45,885 bases of DNA from NCBI GenBank assembly GCA_934316545.1, contig CAKRDT010000014.1, positions 1-45,885 of the forward strand, read 5' to 3'. A program made the position numbers and the translations under genes. A model generated the notes under the pieces. That model saw only the letters and a program-made list of their open reading frames with translations. It ran no database searches and was not told where the DNA came from. This DNA comes from an uncultured Agathobacter sp. (GTDB lineage: Bacteria > Bacillota > Clostridia > Lachnospirales > Lachnospiraceae). Of this stretch, positions 9,017 to 18,468 are shown in pieces; position 1 is the first letter of the stretch, and each line of letters opens with the position of its first letter.

Positions 9017-11090
9017 AGTGTTTGGTCTGGATATCGGAACGCGTAATATTGTAGGTACCGTGGGATATCTTACAGGGGATGATGAATTTAATGTAGTCGC
9101 GCAGTGTGTCCGGCAGCATGAGACACGTGCAATGCTGGATGGACAGATCCATGATATCGGACGCGTGGCGCGAACGATTTCAGCGGTGAAAGACGAACTT
9201 GAGGAGCAGATCGGCGAGCCTCTTTCCGAGGTCTGTATCGCTGCGGCAGGACGAGTACTCAAGACGGTTACCACGCATGTGGAGTATGAGTATGCCGAAG
9301 AAACCGTGGTTTCTGCGGAAGACATACACACGCTCAATCTGCTCGGAATCGAGAGTGCACAGGACAAATTAAAGGAACAGAATGATACCAGATACAAGTT
9401 TTATTGTGTCGGATATTCGGTTATGAAATATTATCTCAATGATGATCTGTTTATCAGCATTGAGGGGCATAAGGCAAACAAAATCGGGGAGGATATCATC
9501 GTGACGTTTCTTCCGGAGGATGTTGTGGACGGCTTGTATTCGGCAGTCGGACAAGCAGGACTTACGGTTGCGAATATGACACTTGAGCCAATTGCGGCAA
9601 TCAATGTAGCCATCCCTGAGAATTTCAGAATGCTCAATATCGCTTTGGTCGATGTGGGGGCTGGAACTTCGGATATCTCGATTACAAAAGAGGGAAGCAT
9701 TATTGCATATGGCATGATTCCGTATGCCGGAGATGAATTGACGGAACTGATCGTGCAGCATTTTCTGGTCGACTTCAAGACTGCGGAGGCGATGAAGCTT
9801 GCGTCCACAACGGATCGGGAAGTGACCTATGAGGATATCATGAGCATTTCTCATACCATTCCGGCAGAGGAGATATGGGAGCTTGTACAACCGACGGTCG
9901 AAAAGATTACCACAGAAGTTGCTGCTAAGATTAAGGAGCTTAACGGGGATAAAACCGTCAGCGCCTGTTTTGTTGTCGGAGGCGGCGGCAAGATCCACGG
10001 ATTTACCGAGGCACTTGCCGGAAAACTCGATCTTCCTGCGGAGCGTGTTGCTTTGCGCGGCGAGGAAGTCTTAAAAGAAGTCAATTTTGAGCAGGAGGAT
10101 ATCAAGAAGGATCCGCTTCTTGTTACGCCGATCGGTATCTGCCTGAATTATTACGAACAGAAGAATAATTTTATTATGGTCCGCTTTAACGGGGAGCGTT
10201 TGAAACTGTACGACAACAATCGCCTGACGATCGTGGATGCGGCACTTCAGGCGGGATTTCCGAATGATCAGTTATTCCCGAAACGCGGCACGCCGATCAA
10301 TTTTACGGTAAACGGTGCGGCACGGATTGCCCGCGGCGAGGCGGGAGAGCCTGCAATCGTGACATTAAACGGAGAGCCGGCCAATATTAACACGCCGCTT
10401 GTACCGAATTGTGAGATTACGATCGAACCTTCCACCGCCGGAGAGGATGCGGTGTATACGGTCGGACAGCTGGAGGAATATCACGAGTCCAGCATTTCGG
10501 TCATTGTAAATGGCAAAGTCATTGTCTGCCCGAAATTTGTACAGGTAAACGGAAGCCTGGAACCGGCTTCGTATGAAATTAAAGAAGGCGATGAGATTGA
10601 AACCCGAAACTACTATACCGTAGGTCAGGTTGCGGAGTTTATGGATGTGGAAGTAGACCATGATCATGATATCTTGGTCAACAACCGTGTCGCTGATTTT
10701 GAAACACTTGTGTATGATAATTTTTCGATCGACTGGACGGTTCTTTCCTTTGGGGTTGCACCGGAGAGTGAGAATCGGTATAATGCTACCGTAGGCGAGG
10801 AAACGCCGGTGTCTGGCGGCGCAACGGATGATCCGGCTGCAATGATGCAGCAGGAGCAGCCGGAGAGTACGGACAATCAGACCGATATCGTGGTTACGGT
10901 CAATGGCGAAGCCGTTGAACTTATGGGAAAAGAATCCTATATTTTTGTTGATATCTTTGATCGCATTACGTTTGATCTGACAGCCGGAAGAGGACGGGCG
11001 ATCGCTACATTGATCAACGGTGAAGAAGCGGAATTTTCGCAGCCTCTTCATGACGGGGATCGTATTGATTTATACTGGAAAGAGAATTAA
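9009..11090 (+). CDS. FtsA-like actin-family ATPase with C-terminal beta-grasp-like repeats
   Basis: The product is 693 aa. Residues 1-380 look like FtsA/PilM actin-fold ATPases: GLDIGTRNIVGTVGY (phosphate-1 loop), IALVDVGAGTSDIS (phosphate-2) and CFVVGGGGKIHGF (adenosine motif). FtsA itself is about 420 aa. The extra 300 residues contain several units of the type V.VNG-x(n)-L-x2-GD-x-I, which look like ThiS/MoaD/TGS-type beta-grasp folds, for example near residues 395, 445, 500 and 625-693. There is no clear C-terminal membrane-targeting helix as in classical FtsA. It may be a division- or envelope-associated scaffold; the role is unproven. It overlaps coaE by 8 bp and is followed 1 bp later by the metallo-hydrolase. 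Confidence 0.8.
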   Translation: MNKVFGLDIGTRNIVGTVGYLTGDDEFNVVAQCVRQHETRAMLDGQIHDIGRVARTISAVKDELEEQIGEPLSEVCIAAAGRVLKTVTTHVEYEYAEETVVSAEDIHTLNLLGIESAQDKLKEQNDTRYKFYCVGYSVMKYYLNDDLFISIEGHKANKIGEDIIVTFLPEDVVDGLYSAVGQAGLTVANMTLEPIAAINVAIPENFRMLNIALVDVGAGTSDISITKEGSIIAYGMIPYAGDELTELIVQHFLVDFKTAEAMKLASTTDREVTYEDIMSISHTIPAEEIWELVQPTVEKITTEVAAKIKELNGDKTVSACFVVGGGGKIHGFTEALAGKLDLPAERVALRGEEVLKEVNFEQEDIKKDPLLVTPIGICLNYYEQKNNFIMVRFNGERLKLYDNNRLTIVDAALQAGFPNDQLFPKRGTPINFTVNGAARIARGEAGEPAIVTLNGEPANINTPLVPNCEITIEPSTAGEDAVYTVGQLEEYHESSISVIVNGKVIVCPKFVQVNGSLEPASYEIKEGDEIETRNYYTVGQVAEFMDVEVDHDHDILVNNRVADFETLVYDNFSIDWTVLSFGVAPESENRYNATVGEETPVSGGATDDPAAMMQQEQPESTDNQTDIVVTVNGEAVELMGKESYIFVDIFDRITFDLTAGRGRAIATLINGEEAEFSQPLHDGDRIDLYWKEN

Positions 11091-11091
11091 G

Positions 11092-11895
11092 ATGTTAGAA
11101 TTATGTAGTATTGCCAGTGGGAGCAGTGGCAATTGTATCTGTGTGGGATCCGATGATTGTCATGTGCTGATCGATGCGGGGATCAGCGGCAAACGCATAG
11201 AAAACGGACTGAATGCAATCGATCTTACAAGCCGGGATATGCAGGGGATTCTGATCACGCATGAGCATATTGACCATATTGCGGGACTGGGAGTGATGGC
11301 AAGAAGATACGGTCTTCCGATGTATGCAACGGAAGATACGATTCATGCAATCAAACAGACTTCCTCCGTTGGCAGGATCGATGAAAGCCTTTTTCATGTG
11401 ATTCAGCCCAAAGAGGCATTTGAAATCGGAGATTTACATATTACACCCATCTCTATTTCGCACGATGCGGCGGATCCAGTTGCATATCGCATTGAAAAAG
11501 GCGATCGTAAAGTTGCGGTTGTGACGGATCTTGGCACCTATGATGAGGCAATCGTTTCGCAGCTGCAGAATCTGGATATCCTGCTTTTGGAAGCGAACCA
11601 TGATATCCATATGCTGGAGGTCGGTGTGTATCCGTATCCTTTGAAGCGAAGGATTATGGGAGACAGGGGACATCTGTCGAATGAGCGGAGCGGACAATTG
11701 CTTGGCGAACTTCTTCATGATAAATTCGGCACAGTGATACTGGGCCATCTGAGCAAGGAAAATAATTACGAGGAACTGGCATATGAGTCGGTAAGGCAGG
11801 AAGTGGATATGGGAGAAAATCCGTATAATGCGAGTGATTTCCCGATGCTTGTAGCCAAACGAGACAGTGTATCGCCGATTCTTCGGGCAGAGTAA
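11092..11895 (+). CDS. MBL-fold metallo-hydrolase, WalJ/YycJ-like
   Basis: The product is 267 aa. It has the metallo-beta-lactamase metal motif THEHIDHIAG (HxHxDH), the downstream ligands in ISISHDA and VVTDLGTYDE, and the terminal LLLEANHD and GHLSKEN blocks. The start MLELCSIASGSSGNC is characteristic of the WalJ/YycJ (VicX) branch, nuclease-like enzymes linked to DNA repair and cell-wall signalling in Firmicutes. ATG 11092 is 1 bp after the previous stop; longer in-frame starts would lie inside the upstream gene and lack family residues. No WalRK genes are adjacent here. Confidence 0.88.
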   Translation: MLELCSIASGSSGNCICVGSDDCHVLIDAGISGKRIENGLNAIDLTSRDMQGILITHEHIDHIAGLGVMARRYGLPMYATEDTIHAIKQTSSVGRIDESLFHVIQPKEAFEIGDLHITPISISHDAADPVAYRIEKGDRKVAVVTDLGTYDEAIVSQLQNLDILLLEANHDIHMLEVGVYPYPLKRRIMGDRGHLSNERSGQLLGELLHDKFGTVILGHLSKENNYEELAYESVRQEVDMGENPYNASDFPMLVAKRDSVSPILRAE

Positions 11896-11911
11896 AAAGG
11901 AGAATAGTACA

Positions 11912-12196
11912 ATGGAAAAGACGATTGACAAGACAATTATTACCGTCGTTGGTAAGGACACTGTAGGTATTATCGCAAAGGTCTGCACTTATCTGGCAGA
12001 CAATGGCGTAAATATTCTTGATATTTCACAGACGATCGTATCCGGATTCTTTAATATGATGATGATTACCGATATGAGTGGGGCAAAGAAGTCTTTTGCG
12101 GATATCTCAAACGAGATGGACAAGCTTGGTGAGGAGATCGGTGTAACAATCAAATGCCAGCGCGAGGAAATTTTTGAGAAAATGCACAGAATCTAA
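11912..12196 (+). CDS. ACT domain protein (UPF0237)
   Basis: The product is 94 aa, a single ACT domain: TIITVVGKDTVGIIAKVCTYL followed by ANGVNILDISQTIV in the family pattern. ACT domains bind amino acids or other small ligands and regulate partner proteins. Members of UPF0237 are almost always encoded directly before a UPF0210 protein, exactly as here. The start at 11912 follows AAAAGGAGA. The ligand is not known. Confidence 0.9.
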   Translation: MEKTIDKTIITVVGKDTVGIIAKVCTYLADNGVNILDISQTIVSGFFNMMMITDMSGAKKSFADISNEMDKLGEEIGVTIKCQREEIFEKMHRI

Positions 12197-12227
12197 AAAG
12201 GTGTCATGCAATAAGAAGGAGTAAATC

Positions 12228-13592
12228 ATGATAAATATTGGAGAAGTAATAGAAACCAATGAGATGATCGAGAAGGAGAATCTCGATGTCCGTACCATTA
12301 CACTCGGAATCAGTCTTTTGGATTGCATTGATTCGGATCTGGATCGTGTGAATGAGAATATTTATAATAAAATTACAACGGTTGCCAGGGATCTGGTAGC
12401 GGTTGGCCAGAGTATCGAGAATAATTATTGTATTCCGATCGTCAATAAGAGGATTTCGGTCACGCCAATCGCTTTGGTCGGCGGCGCTGCGTGCAAGACC
12501 TCCGAAGATTTTGTGACGATCGCACAGACACTGGACCGTGCGGCAAAGGCGGTCGGAGTCAACCTGATCGGAGGATATTCCGCACTTGTTTCAAAGGGAA
12601 TGACAAAGGCAGATGAACTTCTGATCCGTTCGATTCCAGAGGCGCTGCACAATACCGAGAGAGTCTGCAGTTCCGTAAACCTTGCATCGACCAAGACCGG
12701 AATCAATATGGATGCGGTTCGCCTTATGGGAGAAATTATCCTGCAGACGGCGGAGATTTCAAAAGATAATGACTCCGCAGATTGTATGAAGCTTGTTGTA
12801 TTCTGTAATGCACCGGATGATAATCCGTTTATGGCTGGCGCATTCCACGGTGTAACCGAAGCAGATGCGGTCATCAATGTCGGCGTCAGCGGACCGGGTG
12901 TGGTAAAGACGGCTTTGGAGAAAGTACGCGGCGAGAGCTTTGAGGTGCTCTGCGAGACGATCAAGAAGACGGCATTCAAGGTAACACGTGTCGGACAGCT
13001 TGTGGCGCAGGAAGCATCAAAGAAGCTTGGAATTCCGTTTGGAATCATTGATCTCTCTCTTGCTCCGACACCGGCAATCGGTGATAGTGTTGCGGATATT
13101 CTCTGCGAGTGTGGTCTTGAGTATGCGGGTGCACCGGGAACGACCGCCGCACTTGCGATGTTAAACGATCAGGTCAAAAAGGGTGGTGTTATGGCTTCCT
13201 CTTATGTCGGAGGACTCAGCGGCGCATTCATTCCTGTCAGCGAGGATCAGGGAATGATCAATGCGGTGGAAGCCAATGCGATCACGCTTGAAAAGTTAGA
13301 GGCAATGACCTGCGTATGTTCCGTAGGCCTTGATATGATCGCAATCCCAGGAGACACCAAGGCAACTACGATCTCCGGTATGATCGCGGACGAGATGGCA
13401 CTCGGTATGGTCAACCAGAAGACCACTGCCGCGCGTCTGATCCCTGCAATCGGAAAAGGCGTCGGTGATAAGGTTGAATTCGGCGGATTGTTTGGATACG
13501 CACCGGTTATGCCGGTAAATCCGTATTCCTGCGCAGATTTCATTAACCGCAAAGGACGTATTCCGGCACCGATCCATTCATTTAAAAATTAG
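12228..13592 (+). CDS. UPF0210 (PFL family, DUF711) protein
   Basis: The product is 454 aa, the standard length for UPF0210. Recognisable blocks are [20 protein letters not shown] near the start, the [11 protein letters not shown] segment, and the glycine-rich C-terminal [19 protein letters not shown]. The fold is related to the pyruvate-formate-lyase/ribonucleotide-reductase barrel by name only; no glycyl-radical motif is visible, so it should not be called an active PFL. It is paired with the ACT protein 31 bp upstream, which suggests a regulated two-protein unit. AAGAAGGAG precedes the start. Biochemical function is unknown. Confidence 0.9.
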   Translation: MINIGEVIETNEMIEKENLDVRTITLGISLLDCIDSDLDRVNENIYNKITTVARDLVAVGQSIENNYCIPIVNKRISVTPIALVGGAACKTSEDFVTIAQTLDRAAKAVGVNLIGGYSALVSKGMTKADELLIRSIPEALHNTERVCSSVNLASTKTGINMDAVRLMGEIILQTAEISKDNDSADCMKLVVFCNAPDDNPFMAGAFHGVTEADAVINVGVSGPGVVKTALEKVRGESFEVLCETIKKTAFKVTRVGQLVAQEASKKLGIPFGIIDLSLAPTPAIGDSVADILCECGLEYAGAPGTTAALAMLNDQVKKGGVMASSYVGGLSGAFIPVSEDQGMINAVEANAITLEKLEAMTCVCSVGLDMIAIPGDTKATTISGMIADEMALGMVNQKTTAARLIPAIGKGVGDKVEFGGLFGYAPVMPVNPYSCADFINRKGRIPAPIHSFKN

Positions 13593-13604
13593 GAATACAC
13601 AATA

Positions 13605-15398
13605 ATGACGAAGAAGAAATTCAATATATCAGGAAAAATTATAGGGATTACTTTGATCGTTTTTATAATAGGCGGCATCCTGCTTGGAGCAGCGGCATAT
13701 TATCTGTATAAAGCGATGTATATGGATAGATTGGAGAACGGACGGCTTAACGCGGAGGCCTATGCCCGCAGCGTGGAAGATGGATTAGATCATGGTCTGT
13801 ATATAGCGGAGGCTTTGGAGCAGGTTGTGATCAGTGGAAATGGTGAATTCGATAATTTCGAGGAGATCGCTGAGAATCTGATGACAGATTTTGTTCGGAG
13901 TATACGGCTGGCTCCGGATGGAGTGGTGACGAATAGTTATCCGGAGAAGGATAATGAATTGGGAAAGATTGATATCCTGCATGATGAGGAACGCAGACCC
14001 TATGCTGAATATGCAAGAGATCATGGTGTGCCGATCATGCAGGGACCATTTAAACTGAAACAGGGTGGAGAAGGGCTTGTGATTGAAAATCCGGTATTCA
14101 TTGAAAAAGACGGAAAGCGTCAGTTCTGGGGATTTGTCAATGTGGTCATTGTTGTACCGGACATTTTTGCAGATTCACTGGATGCATTAGAAGGATTTGG
14201 ATATGATTATTGTCTGGAGAAAGAGGTCTCCCCATGGAAAGCTGTTTATCAGAAGGTATATTGTTCCGGGAATGAGCTGGAAGATCCTATGATGTATCAG
14301 TTTTCGATCGGAGAAAACAGATGGAGGCTTCTGATAGAGCCAAAGAGTGGCTGGCATAGAAGCCGCACAGTTCTGTTGGTGGTGAGTGGTGGCGTTGTAA
14401 TTTTAGTTTTGCTGACCGGGCTGATTCTGACTCTTCTGATTTTAGAGGAAAAGAGATCAAATCTGAAGAAGATGGCACTGACGGATGCTTTGACCGGCAT
14501 TTTTAACAGAAACGGTTTTGATAAGACAGTGGATGGGCTGCTTGCTAAATATCCGGATCAAAACTGTGTGGTTGTGGAATTGGATATTGATGATTTTAAA
14601 TTCCTTAATGATATATACGGTCATGATCTGGGAGATCAGGCAATACGCCGGCTGGCTGATTCGATGAGGGAGTGTTTTAAGGGCAATGTGGTTCTTGGAA
14701 GAACCGGTGGGGATGAGTTCTGCGCTTTACTACTGAATGAAACCTGTGAATCCGTAGGGGAAAGGCTTGACGCTTTTGTAAAAACACCACAGGAGATCAG
14801 CTACAAAGATAAAAAAATCACATTTTGCATTTCTCTTGGATATGCGGAGTATCCTAAGCATGCCAGGGACAGGAAATGTCTGATAAAGTGTGCGGATGCT
14901 GCTTTATATGAGGTGAAGCTTCACGGTAAGAATGGCTGTATGGCTTACGAACCGGGATTTGGTGACGTGCGTACACAGCTTGGATTTGCGCTTAAGGACA
15001 TCACGGAGCATCTTCCGGGGGCATTCTTAATCTATAGGGCTGACCCGGACGATGATGAATTGCTTATGGCAAATAAGGAAATGCTTCGTCTTACAGGCTG
15101 CAAAAATCTGGATGAATTCTTTACATTTACCGGGCGCAGGTTCCGGAATCTGATTGAAGAAGATGAGCAGGAATCGGTAGAGCAGGATATATGGAGACAG
15201 ATTAATGCCGGAGACGGTCACCTCAATGACTATGTGAGCTTTCATCTGATGCGAAAAGGAGATAAATCGATTCCGGTGATGGATCATGGAAGGATCGTAG
15301 AGAGTCTGCAGTATGGAAAAGTATTTTATGTGCTGATCATGGATCGGGAGTCAATGATCAGACATTATGGTCAGGATCGTGTTATAATTCAGGAATAA
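13605..15398 (+). CDS. Membrane diguanylate cyclase (extracytoplasmic sensor-GGDEF-PAS)
   Basis: The product is 597 aa. An N-terminal transmembrane helix (about 12-34) is followed by an extracytoplasmic CHASE-like sensor (about 40-255), a second helix (about 260-285), a GGDEF domain (about 290-450) with an intact RTGGDEF active site and DIDDFKFLND metal site, and a PAS-like C-terminal domain (about 465-590). It should make cyclic di-GMP from GTP at the membrane in response to an external signal. No RxxD inhibitory site is seen at the usual spot before GGDEF, so product inhibition may be absent. The ribosome binding site is weak (AGGAAT). It lies 12 bp after the UPF0210 gene and just before the riboswitch promoter. 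Confidence 0.88.
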   Translation: MTKKKFNISGKIIGITLIVFIIGGILLGAAAYYLYKAMYMDRLENGRLNAEAYARSVEDGLDHGLYIAEALEQVVISGNGEFDNFEEIAENLMTDFVRSIRLAPDGVVTNSYPEKDNELGKIDILHDEERRPYAEYARDHGVPIMQGPFKLKQGGEGLVIENPVFIEKDGKRQFWGFVNVVIVVPDIFADSLDALEGFGYDYCLEKEVSPWKAVYQKVYCSGNELEDPMMYQFSIGENRWRLLIEPKSGWHRSRTVLLVVSGGVVILVLLTGLILTLLILEEKRSNLKKMALTDALTGIFNRNGFDKTVDGLLAKYPDQNCVVVELDIDDFKFLNDIYGHDLGDQAIRRLADSMRECFKGNVVLGRTGGDEFCALLLNETCESVGERLDAFVKTPQEISYKDKKITFCISLGYAEYPKHARDRKCLIKCADAALYEVKLHGKNGCMAYEPGFGDVRTQLGFALKDITEHLPGAFLIYRADPDDDELLMANKEMLRLTGCKNLDEFFTFTGRRFRNLIEEDEQESVEQDIWRQINAGDGHLNDYVSFHLMRKGDKSIPVMDHGRIVESLQYGKVFYVLIMDRESMIRHYGQDRVIIQE

Positions 15399-15404
15399 GA
15401 TATC

Positions 15405-15433
15405 TTGACAAGGCAGCGTTTCCATGATTAAAT
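15405..15433 (+). promoter_or_regulatory. Promoter of the ZTP-riboswitch/purine operon
   Basis: A perfect TTGACA (15405-15410), a 17-bp spacer and TTAAAT (15428-15433), with a TG one base before the -10. Transcription would start near 15440, exactly where the aptamer begins. Confidence 0.7.
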
Positions 15434-15440
15434 GATGTTA

Positions 15441-15543
15441 GTTATATGACTGACGGATAAAGTGGATGAACCACGTGGAGTATAACAAATAAGAGTCGAC
15501 CGTCTGGGCAAATTCGTTTGTCTGGACGAGTAGGCTCTTTTTT
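15441..15543 (+). promoter_or_regulatory. ZTP (pfl) riboswitch
   Basis: The RNA has the ZTP/pfl features in order: GTTATA pairing with TATAAC (P1; 15441-15446 with 15481-15486), the GACTGACGG conserved strand, a GTGG...CCAC hairpin, GTGGAG, and after a linker the second conserved element CCGTCTGGGCA (15500-15510) that forms the pseudoknot. The second element is also the left arm of a terminator, so ligand binding would prevent termination. ZTP/ZMP builds up when 10-formyl-tetrahydrofolate is short, and the two genes downstream consume ZMP (AICAR), which fits. The class is assigned from memory of the consensus. Confidence 0.88.
15492..15543 (+). terminator. Riboswitch expression-platform terminator
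   Basis: GTCTGGGCAAA pairs with TTTGTCTGGAC across a TTCG tetraloop, with an outer AGAG/CTCT stem and a run of six or more T. The left arm contains the ligand-binding CTGGGCA of the ZTP aptamer, so the two structures exclude each other. Confidence 0.88.
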
Positions 15544-15616
15544 AATGTAAGCGTCATTCAGAGTTTCGGATGGACGATAGGAAATAAATGTTTCGAGGTT
15601 TGAAAGGAGAATTCAA

Positions 15617-16330
15617 ATGCAAAAAGTAGCTCTTAGCAAGGAACTTAGCGCAACAACTTATCCGGGAAGAGGAATCGTGATCGGACGCACGGGGGATGGT
15701 AAGAAGGCAGTGACTGCGTATTTTATTATGGGACGCAGTGAGAACAGCCGTAACCGGATCTTTGTAGAGGACGGAGAGGGAATCCGTACACAGGCATTCG
15801 ATCCAAGCAAGCTGGAGGATCCGAGCCTGATCATTTATGCACCGGTTCGTGTACTTGGCAACAAGACGATCGTGACAAACGGTGACCAGACCGATACGAT
15901 CTATGATCTGATGGATAAGCAGCAGACCTTTGAGCAGGCACTCCGCACCAGAGAGTTTGAGCCGGATGCTCCGAATTATACGCCTCGTATTTCAGGAATC
16001 ATGCACATTGACAATGGTGAGTTCAATTATGCAATGTCGATTTTAAAAAGCAACAATGGTAATCCGGATGCCTGCAACCGTTACACCTTTGCATATTCCG
16101 ATCCGGTAGCCGGTGAGGGACATTTCATCCACACTTATATGGGAGATGGCAATCCGCTTCCAAGTTTTGAGGGTGAGCCTACATGGGTAGAGATCGACGG
16201 AGACATCGATAGCTTTACCAACATGGTATGGGAGAACTTAAACGAAGAGAATAAGGTATCGCTTTTTGTACGTTTTATTGATATTGAGACCGGAAAATAT
16301 GAGTCAAGAATCATGAATAAAAATAAATAA
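15617..16330 (+). CDS. purO: IMP cyclohydrolase, PurO-type
   Basis: The product is 237 aa and lacks any AICAR-formyltransferase domain. It resembles the archaeal-type IMP cyclohydrolase family (PF07826): GRGIVIGRTGDGKKAVTAYF near the N-terminus, IMGRSENSRNR, and RISGIMHIDNGEFNYAMSIL in the middle. It closes FAICAR to IMP, the last step of purine ring synthesis. It is the first gene behind the ZTP riboswitch and is followed by the separate formyltransferase, so the two together replace bifunctional PurH. AAAGGAG precedes ATG 15617. Confidence 0.88.
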   Translation: MQKVALSKELSATTYPGRGIVIGRTGDGKKAVTAYFIMGRSENSRNRIFVEDGEGIRTQAFDPSKLEDPSLIIYAPVRVLGNKTIVTNGDQTDTIYDLMDKQQTFEQALRTREFEPDAPNYTPRISGIMHIDNGEFNYAMSILKSNNGNPDACNRYTFAYSDPVAGEGHFIHTYMGDGNPLPSFEGEPTWVEIDGDIDSFTNMVWENLNEENKVSLFVRFIDIETGKYESRIMNKNK

Positions 16331-16417
16331 ACGCGGAATCAGATATGGGCACAGAGGTGTCTTGAAATCGAAGACCATGAAATAAGTGAAACACAGGATA
16401 TATGAAGGAGAAGAATC

Positions 16418-17596
16418 ATGCAGGAATATGAATTAAAATACGGATGTAACCCAAATCAGAAGCCTTCCAGAATTTTTATGCAGGATGGAGAGCTTCCAAT
16501 CAAAGTATTGAGCGGCAGAGCCGGATACATCAACTTCCTTGATGCGTTCAATGGATGGCAGCTTGTTCGTGAGTTAAAGAAAGCAACCGGACTTCCGGCA
16601 GCAACTTCGTTCAAGCATGTTTCACCGGCCGGTGCGGCTGTCGGACTTCCTCTGTCTGAGGTTGAGAAGAAGATTTACTGGGTTGATGACATGGATGTGG
16701 AGTTTACTCCGCTTGCAAATGCCTACATTCGTGCAAGAGGTGCGGATCGTATGTCTTCCTTCGGCGATTTCATTTCTCTTTCGGATGTGTGCGACGCAGC
16801 AACCGCTTTGGTTATCAAAAGAGAGGTATCGGATGGTGTGATCGCTCCGGGCTATACGGATGAGGCACTTGAAATTTTAAAGCAGAAGAAAAAAGGCAAT
16901 TATTGTGTGATCGAGATCGATCCGAACTACGAGCCGGCTCCGATCGAGCGCAAGGATGTATTCGGAATTACTTTCGAGCAGGGAAGAAATGAGTTACATA
17001 TCGATGAGCATTTCTTTGATAATATCGTGACGGAGAACAAGGAACTGACCGAGCAGGCAAAGATTGATCTTGCCATCGCGATGATCACATTAAAGTATAC
17101 ACAGTCCAATTCCGTATGTTATGTAAAGGGCGGACAGGCAATCGGTATCGGTGCAGGACAGCAGTCGAGAATCCATTGTACACGCCTTGCCGGATCGAAG
17201 GCAGATAATTGGTGGCTGCGTCAGTCTCCACAGGTGCTTGGTTTACAGTTCGTTGACGGAATCAAACGTGCGGATCGTGACAATGCGATCGATCTGTACA
17301 TGGGTGAGGATTATATGGATGTCCTTGCGGACGGCGCATGGCAGAATATCTTCAAGGTAAAGCCGGATGTCTTTACCGCTGAGGAGAAGCGCGCATGGCT
17401 TGACAAGAATACGGATGTTGCACTTGGTTCGGATGCGTTCTTCCCATTCGGAGACAATATCGAGCGCGCACACAAGAGCGGTGTAAAATACATTGCCGAG
17501 CCGGGCGGATCTGTCCGTGATGACAATGTGATCGATACCTGCAACAAGTATGGAATGGTCATGAGCTTTACCGGAATCCGTCTGTTCCATCACTAA
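16418..17596 (+). CDS. purV: AICAR formyltransferase, stand-alone (PurH C-terminal domain type)
   Basis: The product is 392 aa, corresponding to the AICARFT part of PurH without the MGS-like cyclohydrolase domain. The N-terminus ELKYGCNPNQKPS and the segments SFKHVSPAGAAVG (catalytic Lys-His region), YTQSNSVCYVKGGQAIGIGAGQQSR and EPGGSVRDD are diagnostic. It formylates AICAR with 10-formyl-THF. It lies 87 bp after purO with its own AAGGAG site and is presumably in the same riboswitch-controlled transcript. The gene ends 8 bp from the convergent AraC gene. The symbol purV is used in some annotation systems for this split form. Confidence 0.92.
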   Translation: MQEYELKYGCNPNQKPSRIFMQDGELPIKVLSGRAGYINFLDAFNGWQLVRELKKATGLPAATSFKHVSPAGAAVGLPLSEVEKKIYWVDDMDVEFTPLANAYIRARGADRMSSFGDFISLSDVCDAATALVIKREVSDGVIAPGYTDEALEILKQKKKGNYCVIEIDPNYEPAPIERKDVFGITFEQGRNELHIDEHFFDNIVTENKELTEQAKIDLAIAMITLKYTQSNSVCYVKGGQAIGIGAGQQSRIHCTRLAGSKADNWWLRQSPQVLGLQFVDGIKRADRDNAIDLYMGEDYMDVLADGAWQNIFKVKPDVFTAEEKRAWLDKNTDVALGSDAFFPFGDNIERAHKSGVKYIAEPGGSVRDDNVIDTCNKYGMVMSFTGIRLFHH

Positions 17597-17604
17597 TTTA
17601 AGAG

Positions 17605-18447
17605 TTATCGGTGCTGGTTCCGCCAGTCTCTCGGTGACACTCCATAGACATTTTTAAAGGCACGCGAAAAATGAAGCTGATTTTCATATCCAACCGCAGA
17701 TCCGATATCTGCGATGGATAGGGAGGTCAGCTTTAATAATTCGGTAGCCTTGATCATACGATAATTGATCAGAAACTCCTGAGGAGACTGACCGACAATG
17801 CTGCGGAAAATTTTTCCGAAATAGCTTCGGTTGATGCCACAGACAGCTGCAATATCCTCGATAGAGATATTGTTCTGAAAGTTTTGTTCAATGTAATTGA
17901 TCGCTTCTTTGATATAGTATTCACTCATTCTGCCACTTGGAGCAAGGCTGGTCGATTTGGCAGACTGCAGCAGATCATCCAAAAACAGATACAGATGGCC
18001 GATCATATGATACGGTGACTCTGTTGAATGCTGGATGATATAGAGCATTTCATTGGCGAGATTTTCCCGTAATTCCTTTGAGTGGGAATGATAAACGGGA
18101 GAATCCTTGCACAGATCCGTCATGGCGAGCGTTTCTTTGACGCGCAATCCATCAAATTCAATCCACATATATTCCCATGGCAGCTGGGAGTCTGCGATAT
18201 AAGTATTGATCTGTCCGGGAAAAATCATAAAGCCCTGTCCGCTTTTTATGGAATAGGTTCTGGTATGTCCTTTGGCATCATCTGCCAACAAAGTTCCCGT
18301 TCCGGAGAGAACATAGTGAAATAAGTAATGGTTACGTGTAGCCGGACCAAAGGAGTGACCCGCCTCACATTGTTCATATCCGAATTGATACATGCACAGA
18401 TCAATGAAATTCTCATTTGGAAAAATATGAAAAAAAGTTTTGTCCAT
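17605..18447 (-). CDS. AraC family regulator of the raffinose/sucrose operon
   Basis: The product is 280 aa. The N-terminal half is an AraC-type cupin sensor domain (about 20-160). The C-terminal 100 residues are two helix-turn-helix units with the standard motif around IADIGSAVGYENQLHFSRAFK and the closing GVSPRDWR. The start at 18447 follows TAAGGAG on the minus strand; an extra 23 codons upstream lack a ribosome binding site. It is divergent from the sugar ABC/alpha-galactosidase operon and resembles MsmR/RafR-type activators, so it most likely senses an alpha-galactoside. A large palindrome spans its -10 box, suggesting autoregulation. Confidence 0.88.
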   Translation of the reverse strand: MDKTFFHIFPNENFIDLCMYQFGYEQCEAGHSFGPATRNHYLFHYVLSGTGTLLADDAKGHTRTYSIKSGQGFMIFPGQINTYIADSQLPWEYMWIEFDGLRVKETLAMTDLCKDSPVYHSHSKELRENLANEMLYIIQHSTESPYHMIGHLYLFLDDLLQSAKSTSLAPSGRMSEYYIKEAINYIEQNFQNNISIEDIAAVCGINRSYFGKIFRSIVGQSPQEFLINYRMIKATELLKLTSLSIADIGSAVGYENQLHFSRAFKNVYGVSPRDWRNQHR

Positions 18448-18468
18448 AGCAATCTCCTTATATACCAT

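Noticed and set aside
12228..13592. Calling the 'PFL family' protein a pyruvate formate-lyase
   Set aside because: No glycyl-radical motif and no adjacent activating enzyme; the UPF0210 family only carries the name.
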